A stretch of 64,000 nucleotides of DNA from Azospirillum canadense. GTDB taxonomy: Bacteria > Pseudomonadota > Alphaproteobacteria > Azospirillales > Azospirillaceae. This document shows positions 38,259-47,586 of this stretch, one piece after another. The DNA lies in assembly GCF_025961225.1 (NCBI RefSeq), contig NZ_JAOQNG010000005.1, positions 372,001 to 436,000 of the forward strand. The letters are read 5' to 3'. Each line of letters begins with the position of its first letter. The first letter of the stretch is position 1. Under the pieces are notes generated by a model that ran no database searches, was not told the DNA's origin, and was given only the letters and a program-made list of their open reading frames with translations. The position numbers and the translations under genes are program-made.

Positions 38259-38777
38259 GTGTCGACCACCACCTCGCGCTCCAACCCCGCCACCCGCCGT
38301 CGCGGTCGTCCCGATCAGGACACCGTCGCCTTCAACCCCGTCGACGTCCACGTCGGCTCCCGCGTTCGTCTGCGCCGCACGCTGCTTGGCCTGAGTCAGG
38401 GGAACCTCGGCAAAATTATCGGCCTGACGTTTCAGCAGGTGCAGAAATATGAGCGCGGCGCCAATCGCATCAGCGCCTCCAAGCTCTTTCTCCTGTCCCA
38501 TATTCTCGACGTTCCGGTGAGCTTCTTTTTCGACGATATGCCGTCCGCCACCGCCAACAGCGTCATCGCCGACCGCATTCCGGTGAGTGCCGCCACGGAC
38601 ACCGCGAACACACCGAGCGCCGCCCACGAGCCCAACCCGCTGGCCAAGCGCGAGACCCTGGAACTGGTCCGCGCCTACTACCGGATCGCCGATCCGACGG
38701 TCCGTCGGCGCCTGTTCGACCTCACGACAAGCATGGCCAAACCGTCGGACGCTCCGATCATCGCCCCGACGCCGTAA
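38259..38777 (+). CDS. XRE-family HTH regulator
   Basis: This 172-residue protein has a Cro/C1-type helix-turn-helix at about residues 30-88 (VDVHVGSRVRLRRTLLGLSQ, then GLTFQQVQKYERGANRISAS). This sequence type is common in alphaproteobacterial regulators. The C-terminal half is helical (ETLELVRAYYRIADPTVRRR). I chose GTG 38259 because AAAGGA lies 7 bases upstream. It precedes HU by about 150 bases on the same strand. Its target is unknown. Confidence 0.82.
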   Translation: MSTTTSRSNPATRRRGRPDQDTVAFNPVDVHVGSRVRLRRTLLGLSQGNLGKIIGLTFQQVQKYERGANRISASKLFLLSHILDVPVSFFFDDMPSATANSVIADRIPVSAATDTANTPSAAHEPNPLAKRETLELVRAYYRIADPTVRRRLFDLTTSMAKPSDAPIIAPTP

Positions 38778-38925
38778 TGGGCACCCGTCGTATCAACGGG
38801 ACCACACGCCGTTGCGCTCAACCCAGACGGCCCGTGCGAAATCCCGTGCGCCACCGGGAGCGCCGCCGTACACTGCCCACTCTCTGCTCCACTCCAACCG
38901 CAACCATCACAGGGGTCTCATCACC

Positions 38926-39213
38926 ATGACCAAATCTGACGTCATCGACGCGATCGCCGCCAAGTTGGGCGGCACCAAGGCCGATGCTGGCAAGGCGCTG
39001 GACGCCGTCCTCGACTGCCTGCAAGACGCTCTGGTCAAGGGCGAAACCGTCAAACTGCCGGGCTTCGGTCAGTTCGAGATTGCCGAGCGCGGCGAGCGCA
39101 CCGGCCGCAACCCGCAGACCGGCGCCGAGATCAAGATCGCCGCGTCCAAGGCCCCGAAATTCTCCGCCGGCAAGGCCCTCAAGGACGCCATCAACACCGG
39201 CACGGCCGCCTGA
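38926..39213 (+). CDS. hup: HU-family nucleoid protein
   Basis: This 95-residue protein is a full-length HU/IHF-family DNA-bending protein. It opens MTKSDVIDAIAAKLGG, has the dimer core GETVKLPGFGQFEIAERGER and the DNA-arm signature GRNPQTGAEIKI. A plasmid- or element-borne copy can support replication or transfer, or silence foreign DNA. AGGGG lies about 10 bases before the ATG. A strong hairpin terminator follows. Confidence 0.93.
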   Translation: MTKSDVIDAIAAKLGGTKADAGKALDAVLDCLQDALVKGETVKLPGFGQFEIAERGERTGRNPQTGAEIKIAASKAPKFSAGKALKDAINTGTAA

Positions 39214-39267
39214 CCCATCCCACGTCTTTGCCCTTACCCGTCCCGCACGCGCCGGGGCCCTCCACGC

Positions 39268-39298
39268 AACGGGCGCAGCGTCCATCGCTGCGCCCGTT
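39268..39298 (+). terminator. Strong hairpin terminator after HU
   Basis: Thirteen-base perfect arms (39268-39280 and 39286-39298, AACGGGCGCAGCG and its complement) enclose the loop TCCAT, 55 bases after the HU stop. The descending arm ends in TTT. It separates the HU unit from the next operon; the remainder of the gap 39214-39550 shows no gene. Confidence 0.8.
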
Positions 39299-39550
39299 TC
39301 CAGGTCCGCCCTGCGCGCCAAGGGATCCTCCAATCACCCGGTCTTGCGCCGCGTGGCCGTCCGGGTGCGACGCCACGCACGTTGCGGGCAAGCGCGCCTA
39401 AGGGGGGCTGGGGGCGCACCAGGTCCTGTGTTCGCCGCTCCGGCCCAGCGTCCTTTTCCATCCTTCCCCGCCGCCCCGTCCTGCCCTAAACTCCACGGGC
39501 GGCTCCGGGCTCCGGCCAGCCGCCCCCCTCACGACCACATCGCCGCCGCC

Positions 39551-41365
39551 ATGAACGTCCTCGTCACCCACCACGGCACTCCGCTTCTGGTCATTTCCAG
39601 CCAAGCCGTTCCGGACGCGCCGCCCAGTCCGACGCCCATCGCGCCGCCGGGCACGCTGGCCCTCGACGCCGCCCGCGGCACGCTGACTCTTTCCGTCCCC
39701 CCGGACCTGTTTCCCCAAGCCGTCGCTTCCACCGCTGCCGCCGTAGCCCCAGTCATCGCCGCCCCCGGCTTCCCCCCCGAAGTCCTGGCCCATCTCCGCA
39801 CGCTCCCCGGTGTCTGGTGCGTCGCCACCGATCCCACCGGCCTCGTTCTCGCCGAGTGGCCCGCCTGCAACCCCGGCCAGGCGCCCGACGCCGTCCTCGC
39901 CCTCCTGCCGGCGCCCGCCCAGCAGGCCGCCCTCGCGCGCCTTGCCGCCAGCCCCACCTCGCCCGCGGTCGCCGCCGGCCCCCGCGCGTCCTCCTATGCC
40001 ATCGCCCTCGCCGACGGCATCCACAGCGTCGCCTCCCCGCACAGCTGGCCCCCGGGCGCTCAGCATCGGGCGCCGTCCCCCGTGCCGCCCGGGATCGCCG
40101 CGGCCCACGCTGCCCTGTCCCCCGTTGCCGTCCTGCCCTACCCACCGGCCGGCGCCTTCGCCGGCGCCGTCGCCGCTCCCCTGCCTCCATCACCGGCCAC
40201 CTCCGCCCGCCTTGCCGCTGCGATCGAATCCCTCAGGGCCGTTGTTCTCAACGGACAACCCGTCGGCGCTGGGCTCTCCGGCGTCCTGGACTGGGCCTTG
40301 TCCGTCCACTGGTCCGCCCCCACCGCGCCGCCGTCCCGCGTGACGCCCGACGCCGGCGTCTACGCCACGTTCCCGGCTCCGCCTCCCTGCGGGTGGAGCC
40401 CGCACGCCCGCACCCTCTTTCTGTCGCCAGACCTCCCGCCTTCCCTCGACGTCGCCTATCTCGCCGCCGGCCTGTATCACGCGCACGTCAGCCTCTCCGG
40501 CCAATCGACGGTCGGCCGCCTCGCCGCCAGCCTTCTGCACCCGGCCACGTCTCTGCCCGAGCTCGCCGCGGAATGCAGCGCCGCCGCCGCCGAAGCCGCT
40601 CGCGCCTGGATCCTGTTGGTGGAGGTCCTCCGCGCCCTGCCCGACCCCACCGTCCGGGCCGCCGCCCTTGCTACGTTCGCCGATCTCCCCTACGGCCATG
40701 AGGCCCTGTCGCGCTTTCCGCTCCCGCCCACCCCAGACCCCGCCGCGTACACCATCGCCCTGAACGGCGCCATCGCCCGTGCCGCCACCGACCTCGTCCC
40801 GCTCCTCACTCCCACCATCACCGCTCTGCACCGCGAAGCCGCCGCCGTCCGCGCCGCCTGGCACGACCCGGCCCGCCGCGCCTCCTTTCCCCGCGCAGCG
40901 CGCTCCATCGGGCCGTTCGCGCCCGTCCTTCCGGGCGCTGATGCGACCAAGGAGACCGCCCACGTGGCCTTGCCGTCCGCTGGGCCCACCACCCGACGCG
41001 GGCCTTCCGTCGCGTCGCCCTCCCTCACGCCACCCGTCCCGGACGCCCGCCCCCCACAGCCCTACGTCGCCGCCGGCGTCGTCGCCCTTCCCCCCGAAGA
41101 CCTCCCGTCCATTGGCTACATGGCGCCCGCGCCCGCCGCCCACCCCGGCCCGCTGCTTGTTTTTCGCCCTCCGGCAGCGCCGACCGGCGCCGTGATGATC
41201 GACCGTGACGACGGGGTCCGCGTCATCGTCAGCGACATCCCCGCCGCCACCCTGTCCAGCTTGTCCGCGGCTGGAAAAGCGACTATCATGGTCTACGACC
41301 TCGACGGCCTTTCGCTGACCGAGCCGCAACTCGTATCTGTGGCGCCCTACGATGACCTTCGCTGA
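39551..41365 (+). CDS. Large Ala/Pro-rich protein of unknown function
   Basis: This 604-residue protein starts at ATG 39551 (MNVLVTHHGTPLLVIS). A longer open frame upstream is a shadow of HU and the terminator. I see two compact regions: about residues 55-130 (FPPEVLAHLRTLPGVWCVA) and about 220-440, with helical stretches and IALNGAIARAATDLVPLL. Pro-rich linkers separate them. The C-terminus ends with a beta-rich piece (VMIDRDDGVRVIVSDIP). No catalytic motif is recognised. The next gene starts inside its last codons, so the two are translationally coupled and probably act together. Confidence 0.65.
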   Translation: MNVLVTHHGTPLLVISSQAVPDAPPSPTPIAPPGTLALDAARGTLTLSVPPDLFPQAVASTAAAVAPVIAAPGFPPEVLAHLRTLPGVWCVATDPTGLVLAEWPACNPGQAPDAVLALLPAPAQQAALARLAASPTSPAVAAGPRASSYAIALADGIHSVASPHSWPPGAQHRAPSPVPPGIAAAHAALSPVAVLPYPPAGAFAGAVAAPLPPSPATSARLAAAIESLRAVVLNGQPVGAGLSGVLDWALSVHWSAPTAPPSRVTPDAGVYATFPAPPPCGWSPHARTLFLSPDLPPSLDVAYLAAGLYHAHVSLSGQSTVGRLAASLLHPATSLPELAAECSAAAAEAARAWILLVEVLRALPDPTVRAAALATFADLPYGHEALSRFPLPPTPDPAAYTIALNGAIARAATDLVPLLTPTITALHREAAAVRAAWHDPARRASFPRAARSIGPFAPVLPGADATKETAHVALPSAGPTTRRGPSVASPSLTPPVPDARPPQPYVAAGVVALPPEDLPSIGYMAPAPAAHPGPLLVFRPPAAPTGAVMIDRDDGVRVIVSDIPAATLSSLSAAGKATIMVYDLDGLSLTEPQLVSVAPYDDLR

Positions 41366-42761
41366 TGCCGCCGCTTCCGACCCGCGCCTGACATCCAGCG
41401 CCACCGCTCCCGGCCAGCCCAACGGCCGTGCGGCGGACGCTGGCGATGGCAACGCCATGCGCACCCGCGGCTCCGTTTTTGACCTCCGGAACGTTGTCCA
41501 CGCCACCGGCCGGTTCCTCGACCTGTTCGAGGAGCGGCGGCGCGCTCAGGCCGCACGCCGCCCCACGGCCCCGCGGGCCACCGCACCGCTGGCCGACCCA
41601 CCGGCGCCCGCGCGCCAGCAAAAGCCGCCGCCCAATCCGTTCCACCAGAATCTCCGCGCCGGGGTGAAAGCGGGGCTCATCCCGCCCGCCCTTGGCCGCC
41701 TCCTGGTCCTGATGACCGGCAACGACACCAACCCCGCCGTTCGCGCCGAAGCCGCCGCCCGCGCCGCTTACGCCTTGAACGAGATCGAGGGCCGCGCCTT
41801 CCAGGCCAACACCCACCTGCGCCTCGAAGAGGCCCAGACCAAGCAACTCGCCGCGTCGACCGCCCGGTTCAACGCCGCCAACGCCGAGGTGGTCGCTCTC
41901 CTTGCCGCGGTCTATCGTGACCCCGCCGCCGCCGCCGCGAACCTTCGCAAGCATCTTGAAATGCGCCCCGGCCCTGGCACCGTCGCGCAGGAGGTTCGCG
42001 ACGAGCCCGCTCTCCTCGGCGACCTCCGCGGCGGCTTCCTGTTCAAACGCGCCGAGCGCAGAGATGCGCTCGCGGCGGTCGGCAAGCTCGTCGCCGCCAT
42101 CGAGCAGCGTGGCCGCGCGCAAGCCGACTGCGGCAAAGACCGCGACGCCTTGGCGGACCACAAAGCCGCTCCCTCGCGCGACGCGAACCTTGCCGACGCC
42201 CTGAAGGCGTTCCGCCACCTGACCGCCGTGCAGGCCGCCATTCCACCGGAAATCGCCTCCGATTATCCGGATGGCCTCACAACGATGGTCCTGCTCGATC
42301 TGTCGCAAACGCTGTCCGAGCGCGTATCGCCGGCCGACCTCGCCGACCCGGCCGTCACCGGCCTCCACCCGGCCTTTCGCGCCCGCCTCGCCGACCAGAT
42401 GCAGCGCATGGGCGACTTGCAGGCGCTGCTCGCGGGCAATACCCCGGCCCGCGCCGTCGACACCTTCCACGCGGCCGCTCACATCAAGGACGCGAACATC
42501 GACGCCGCCAAGCGCCTCCAGCAGGAAGGCCAGATCTACCCCGCCCAACGCGCGGCGGAATGGGCCACCATCGCGGACACGACCATGCGCGAGGCCGCCA
42601 AGGCGATTATGGGCAGCTATGACCACACCGCCGACGCCCAGCAGCGTGGCCTCATGCCCTACGTCATCGCCGTCCAACAGGGCCAAGCGTCCCCCGACCC
42701 GGCGCAAACCCTCGCCCCACATGTCGCCGACCTTGCCTTCGACGGGCCCGGCATGGGCTGA
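41352..42761 (+). CDS. Protein with BID-like secretion module
   Basis: This 469-residue protein starts 14 bases inside the previous gene and has no own Shine-Dalgarno sequence, which points to coupled translation. After a Pro-rich N-terminus it is almost entirely helical. Residues about 185-260 (YRDPAAAAANLRKHLE, DEPALLGDLRGGFLFKRAER) closely match the C-terminal part of giant protein 1 (FLSPDAAAARLRTALS, ADPTELGVLRGGKLFGRE). The pattern Pro-x-x-L-G-x-L-R-G resembles BID domains that act as type IV secretion signals in relaxases and effectors. I infer it may be translocated by the conjugation system. Its activity is unknown. Confidence 0.65.
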   Translation: MTFADAAASDPRLTSSATAPGQPNGRAADAGDGNAMRTRGSVFDLRNVVHATGRFLDLFEERRRAQAARRPTAPRATAPLADPPAPARQQKPPPNPFHQNLRAGVKAGLIPPALGRLLVLMTGNDTNPAVRAEAAARAAYALNEIEGRAFQANTHLRLEEAQTKQLAASTARFNAANAEVVALLAAVYRDPAAAAANLRKHLEMRPGPGTVAQEVRDEPALLGDLRGGFLFKRAERRDALAAVGKLVAAIEQRGRAQADCGKDRDALADHKAAPSRDANLADALKAFRHLTAVQAAIPPEIASDYPDGLTTMVLLDLSQTLSERVSPADLADPAVTGLHPAFRARLADQMQRMGDLQALLAGNTPARAVDTFHAAAHIKDANIDAAKRLQQEGQIYPAQRAAEWATIADTTMREAAKAIMGSYDHTADAQQRGLMPYVIAVQQGQASPDPAQTLAPHVADLAFDGPGMG

Positions 42762-42976
42762 CCCGGCGGGCCCCGTCCAGCGGCATCCAACACGCCGCGC
42801 GCCGGCCCGAGGTCCCCGCCCGCCCCTCACCCCGGCGCCCGCCTCCATGCCCACCGGCACCGCCGCCCCAAGACGCGCAGCGGCGCACGGTCTGCCCTGC
42901 CACACCGCCCGCATGGTGGCGCGGCCCCGCCGCGTCCGCGGCGTTGACTTCTCATCCGTCGCCAAGGACCGCCGCC

Positions 42977-43414
42977 ATGCCCGACACCGAGTCCACGCCC
43001 GACCCGTTGGTCGCCCTCGCCGACACCCTCATCGTCCGCATCTGCGACCTCGCCCGGTCCGGTCCGGCCTTGAAGGGCGTCGTCACCATCACCGACGCCC
43101 GCACCCGTCGCGTCGCCAGCGAGACCACCCGCCGCGCCCCATCGCGTGGGCTGGCCGTGATTCGCCTTGACCGTCGCGAGCGCGTTCTCTACCGCCCTGC
43201 CGCCGGCGCGCCATGGCCCCCCGCCGCATTGCTCCCCTACGCCGACGGTGGCGCCGCGTTCTACAACGGGCTTGCCTGGGAGGATTGCCCGTATGGCCTC
43301 TACACCCAAGAGGAGGAGGCCGTTCTCTGGTACGCCGGCTTCCTCAACGCCGTCCTCCACCGGGCCGCTGGCCAAGTCGCCGCCCCGCCCGCCCCGCAGC
43401 CCAGCGCGCTATGA
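42977..43414 (+). CDS. Hypothetical protein
   Basis: This 145-residue protein starts at ATG 42977, with AAGGA 8 bases upstream; the frame is open to a TTG at 42944. It contains LADTLIVRICDLARSG and VVTITDARTRRVASETTRR, then an aromatic acidic stretch GLAWEDCPYGLYTQEEEAVLW, and ends Pro-rich. It looks like a small folded alpha/beta protein. No family recognised. Confidence 0.6.
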   Translation: MPDTESTPDPLVALADTLIVRICDLARSGPALKGVVTITDARTRRVASETTRRAPSRGLAVIRLDRRERVLYRPAAGAPWPPAALLPYADGGAAFYNGLAWEDCPYGLYTQEEEAVLWYAGFLNAVLHRAAGQVAAPPAPQPSAL

Positions 43415-43631
43415 CCCTCCCTGCCCTTAGGTCTCTGCGGTACGCGCGACATCGCGGGCTCCGCGGCACGCCGGTGGCGTGAGCCCACGCAACGCGCCGC
43501 CCCTTCCGCCGCGAGTCCCGCCGTGCTATTTTCGACGGCATCCACTTCCGTCCTCACGGGCAGCCCGCCATGGCGCGCTGGATCACCCCTGCGGGTCGCG
43601 TGGCCGTCGCCTCGGTTTGAGGACCCCCATC

Positions 43632-46600
43632 ATGCCTGCCCGTTCCGCCCCTCTCCGCAAACCCCTCGACGTCGCCGCCCTCGCCCTTCCCCCGCAGGCC
43701 GAGGCCGCCATCGCCGCCGGCACGCTCAACCGTGCCCAAGCCGCCGCCGTCTATGCCCCCCTGTCCCCCACCCTCGTCCTCGGCCCCCCGGGCACGGGCA
43801 AGACCAAATCCGCCACCGACCGCATCGGCCACCTGCTCGACCACGGCATCACCCCCGACAGCCTGTTCATCGGCACCTTCACCCAAGCCTCGGCCATCGA
43901 GATCACGGGCCGCGTAAACGCCGCCCACGGCGGTCGTTTCCGTCCCAAGAATCCCAACGACCAACTTATGGTTGGCACTCTCAACGCGCTCGGCCTCCGC
44001 ATTCTCCGCGCCCTGGAGCGCAACGGCGCCCTCAAGGCGAACACGCTGATGCGCGGAACCGACGCGCGCGACCTGTGCCGCCGCCTGGGCATCGACCTGC
44101 GCTACGGCAACCGCAAGCGCCGCTCCGCCGCTGATAGCCAGGCCGCGCCCCCGCATCCCGCACTCGGCACGCCGCCCAACCCTGCCTCCCGCGTTGCGCC
44201 GCCGGCCTCGGACCTGGGCTGGTTTGGGGCCGGGTTCGGCGGCAGCGACGACCTCACCTTCGGCACTCCCCCGGCCGTACCCAGCCGGGGCGCCCAGGTC
44301 CTGCAATCCCTCCTGTGCGGCAAAACGCCCGCCGCCATCCTCCTCGGCCCGGTCCATGACCTCCCCTTCCTGGACGTCGTCGCGCGCTGGAAGGAAAAGC
44401 TCATCACCCCGCAGGAGGCCCTCCGGATCGCCACCGGTGCGTCCGGCAGCGGCGCCACGGCCGACGAGGCCCTCGCCGCGCTCGCTCGCGACTACGACCG
44501 CTACGTCGCCGCTCAGCGCGACTCCCAAGTGATCGACTTCAGCGACCAGATCGCGCTCCCTGTCCTGCTGCTGCGCGAGACCCCAAGGTACCTCACCGCC
44601 TTCCAGAACCGCTGGAAAGCCCTTCTGATCGACGAGTACCAGGACGTGAACACAGCCCTCGGCGCCCTCGTTGACCTCCTGGCTGGCGGCCATCGACATC
44701 TCTGGTGCGTCGGCGACCCTGATCAAACTCTGTACGGTTTTCGCGGATCCGACCCCAACTACATCCTGCAGTTCCAGGACCGCTGGCCCGACGCACAGAT
44801 CATCGCCCTGACCGAAAATTACCGGTGCCGCCCGACCATCGTGGCCGCTGCCAACCGCTTGATCCGCCACAACAAGGACCGCTACGAGACCGCCCTGACC
44901 GCGACCCGCGCGGACGTTGTCCTCCCCGACCCCATCGGCCACGCCCTCGCCACGCCCAGCCGGCACGGGTCCCCCGGCCCCGCCCGCGCGGTCGCCATCG
45001 AGGTGGTCACATACCCGGACGACCTCACCGAGGCCCAGGACACCGCCCGCAAGGTCCGCGGCCTCCTCGACGCCGGCGTCCCGCCGGAGCAGATCGCCGT
45101 GCTGTGGCGCGCCAGCTACCGCGCCTACCACGTCACTCAGGCCCTGCGTGGCCAGGGCATTCCCCTCCGTATTCTGCGCGGCAGCGAGAGCAGCGAGCCC
45201 GAGGAGTCCCAGCTCGTCGACGGCCTCCTGCGTGGTGCCCACTACCCCGCGGCCGGTCTTGGCTACACCGACGCCGACACGCTGAAGCGCCTTCTGAGCG
45301 CCGGCGGGACCTTCGACGCCATGAAGGATGCGGCCGCCCGCCTCAAGGACGCCCGCGGCTCCGGCGCCCTCGCCACCTGGACCGACCTCTGCCTCGCCGT
45401 CCAAAATCTCCTGTTCGCTGCCTTCGCCCAGGACGCCGTGGACCAAGCGCCTGGCAGCGCCGCTCCGCCCCACGCCTCCGGAGAGGCGCAAGCGCCGGCC
45501 CCGGCGCTCTCCCGCACGCAGGCCCGCATCCTGTCCGCCGTGCAGGCCGCCGTCACAGCCGGCAGCTACGAGGCCTGGTGCGCCGCTGCCTCCGTCTCGC
45601 CCGCCCCGACGTCCCGCGGCGCGGGTGCCCCGGCCACCAGCAACGGCGCCGAAACGCCGGGCATCACCGTCTCCACCCTCGGTACCATCCACGGCAGCAA
45701 GGGCTTGGAGTTCGACCATGTTTTCCTCCCCGGTGTTGAAAACGACACCTGTCCCCAAAACGGCGACGCCGCCAACGAGGAGGAACGCCGGCTCGCCTAT
45801 GTTGCGATGACCCGCGCCCGCGACACCTTGACGGTGAGCCACGCCAACCACCGCGCCGGCGACCGGTACCCGGCCAAGCCCAGCGTCTACATCGAGGAAG
45901 CTCTGTTCGGCACGCCCGGAATCGCCTGGACCGACTACGCCGACGCCAGCAGCCCCGCCACGGCCCTCGACCTCGACGCCCTGGAGGCGGCCAGCACCCG
46001 CCGCGGCCCGCACTCCGCCAATTCACCCAACCAGACCCGCACGGCACCCCGGCCACTCCCGCCCGCCTCGGTCGCGCCATCCGCCCGGCCGAGCGCCCCA
46101 CCGCCGGCGCCACCGCCCTCCTCACCCATGCCGGCCTATGCCGCTGGGCCCCACCCGGTCGCTCCGCCGCCAGTGCCGCCGCGAATTTCCGGCGCGCCCT
46201 GGCCCCCGCTCGCGCCGCCCATGGCTGTGCCCCCCCTCGACCTGCCCGCCCCGTCGCCTTTCGCCGCGCCCGGACCCGTTGTTGCGGCGACGCCGCCCCT
46301 CCCGGCCCCCGCTCCCATGGCCGTGGCCGCACCGACACCGGTCTTCACCCTCCGCGTGGACGGGGGCGGCGACGCGTGCACCCCGTGGCGCGTCACACTC
46401 CTTGACGCGGCGGGGACCGAAATTTACCGGTCGCTGGTCAACCCGGCCGGCAATTGGCTGACCCTCGTGGCCGCGACGGCGGGCGGCATTGATCCCACCC
46501 TCCTGAACACGGCCCCGTACCTCGACGTCGTCGCCGACAACGTCCTCATCACCCTGGGACGCGCCACCGGCCCCAACCGTCCCCGCCCAATCCTCCACCT

Positions 46601-46697
46601 CCCCGGCGGTTTGTCCAGCCTCGCCGACCTGGGGCTGACCCAGCACCTCACCCCGGAGGCCTTCGACCTGCGTCCCGTGCCGTCACCGGGGGGATGA
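43632..46697 (+). CDS. UvrD/Rep-type helicase with a long C-terminal extension
   Basis: This 1,021-residue superfamily 1 helicase has all main motifs: Walker A GPPGTGKTKS (Lys57), motif II LLIDEYQDVN (Asp334), motif III GDPDQTLYGFRGSD, a TIHGSKGLEFDHVFLPG motif and EERRLAYVAMTRARD. The N-terminal 740 residues are a normal UvrD core. The last 280 are Pro-rich and end in a beta-rich domain (FTLRVDGGGDACTPWRVTLL) not found in standard UvrD. ATG 43632 is chosen because the N-terminal helicase sequence begins just after it. A GCTATTTTCGACG upstream element is similar to one upstream of the second helicase. It likely unwinds DNA during repair or element transfer. Confidence 0.85.
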   Translation: MPARSAPLRKPLDVAALALPPQAEAAIAAGTLNRAQAAAVYAPLSPTLVLGPPGTGKTKSATDRIGHLLDHGITPDSLFIGTFTQASAIEITGRVNAAHGGRFRPKNPNDQLMVGTLNALGLRILRALERNGALKANTLMRGTDARDLCRRLGIDLRYGNRKRRSAADSQAAPPHPALGTPPNPASRVAPPASDLGWFGAGFGGSDDLTFGTPPAVPSRGAQVLQSLLCGKTPAAILLGPVHDLPFLDVVARWKEKLITPQEALRIATGASGSGATADEALAALARDYDRYVAAQRDSQVIDFSDQIALPVLLLRETPRYLTAFQNRWKALLIDEYQDVNTALGALVDLLAGGHRHLWCVGDPDQTLYGFRGSDPNYILQFQDRWPDAQIIALTENYRCRPTIVAAANRLIRHNKDRYETALTATRADVVLPDPIGHALATPSRHGSPGPARAVAIEVVTYPDDLTEAQDTARKVRGLLDAGVPPEQIAVLWRASYRAYHVTQALRGQGIPLRILRGSESSEPEESQLVDGLLRGAHYPAAGLGYTDADTLKRLLSAGGTFDAMKDAAARLKDARGSGALATWTDLCLAVQNLLFAAFAQDAVDQAPGSAAPPHASGEAQAPAPALSRTQARILSAVQAAVTAGSYEAWCAAASVSPAPTSRGAGAPATSNGAETPGITVSTLGTIHGSKGLEFDHVFLPGVENDTCPQNGDAANEEERRLAYVAMTRARDTLTVSHANHRAGDRYPAKPSVYIEEALFGTPGIAWTDYADASSPATALDLDALEAASTRRGPHSANSPNQTRTAPRPLPPASVAPSARPSAPPPAPPPSSPMPAYAAGPHPVAPPPVPPRISGAPWPPLAPPMAVPPLDLPAPSPFAAPGPVVAATPPLPAPAPMAVAAPTPVFTLRVDGGGDACTPWRVTLLDAAGTEIYRSLVNPAGNWLTLVAATAGGIDPTLLNTAPYLDVVADNVLITLGRATGPNRPRPILHLPGGLSSLADLGLTQHLTPEAFDLRPVPSPGG

Positions 46698-47102
46698 CCG
46701 GCTTTCCGCGCCGCTCCCTTCCGTGCGGCTTCCCCGGTGTCGCCGCGCCGCCGACGCGGTGCCGCGCGTTTCCGCGGCCGCCTCCGCCCATCCAAGGCCG
46801 AGGCCCGCGTCTGGCGCATAGTGCCCGCCTTCACCGTCCATGCCCCGGCAGCCTTCGACTGTTAGTCTGTCACCGGTCGGTTTCGCCGCTGATGCCCCGG
46901 GCCGGGCAGAGCGTCCGCGTCACCGCCTTCCGCGGCGACGCCGCCCTCACACGCATTACGCCCACCCTTCGTCCGCGATGGCCCTGACCGGGCTTTGCAG
47001 CTCCTCATTGACCGCTACCACACGACAAAGCACCCAGCCCGTCCGTACCCCGCCGCCAAGCGCGTGCCCACCGACTAACCCCACCTGTCCGGAGCCAACC
47101 CC
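46698..47102. other. 405-base gap without a convincing gene
   Basis: All frames give only Arg/Pro-rich shadows. The last 30 bases carry CCGGAG before the next ATG. I see no repeat or RNA gene. Confidence 0.4.
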
Positions 47103-47456
47103 ATGGACCCCGCCATCTTGATCGTTATCACCTATGTCTGGTCCTGGCTGTCCGTCTGGACCGCCACTCTGGCCGTGTTGTCCGGCACGCAGGAGGCCAC
47201 GCCGATCACGCTCCGCCTTGCCCTGACCACCCTGGCGACCACAGCGCTTTATCCAATTTTCCCGCCCCTCTATCTCGCCTCCATCCTCCGCGCGCCGCGC
47301 TCCGCCACCGCCCCGCCAAGCCCTGCGCCGGCCCGAACCAACCACACCGTGACCCAATCCCCGACGCCGGGTCCAGGCGTTGCGGTCATTGCCCAGCCCC
47401 CGGTCCCGACCGCGTGGGACGAGGAGATCCCCGCCTACCTTCGTCGTTGCGGATGA
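47103..47456 (+). CDS. Small membrane protein
   Basis: This 117-residue protein has two hydrophobic segments: about residues 4-26 (ILIVITYVWSWLSVWTATLA) and about 38-60 (LALTTLATTALYPIFPPLYL). A hydrophilic Pro/Thr-rich tail ends PTAWDEEIPAYLRRCG. It begins about 130 bases before the methyltransferase gene on the same strand. It could anchor another protein to the inner membrane. No family recognised. Confidence 0.6.
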   Translation: MDPAILIVITYVWSWLSVWTATLAVLSGTQEATPITLRLALTTLATTALYPIFPPLYLASILRAPRSATAPPSPAPARTNHTVTQSPTPGPGVAVIAQPPVPTAWDEEIPAYLRRCG

Positions 47457-47586
47457 TTCGCCACGCGCCTCGCACTATCCGACCACCGCAACACGCGATG
47501 TGAAGCCCCACCTCCGTCTTCCCCCGCCCAAACGGCGCACAGACCCGGCGCACAGCGCCCAGGCCGCCACCCGGAGCCACCCCACT

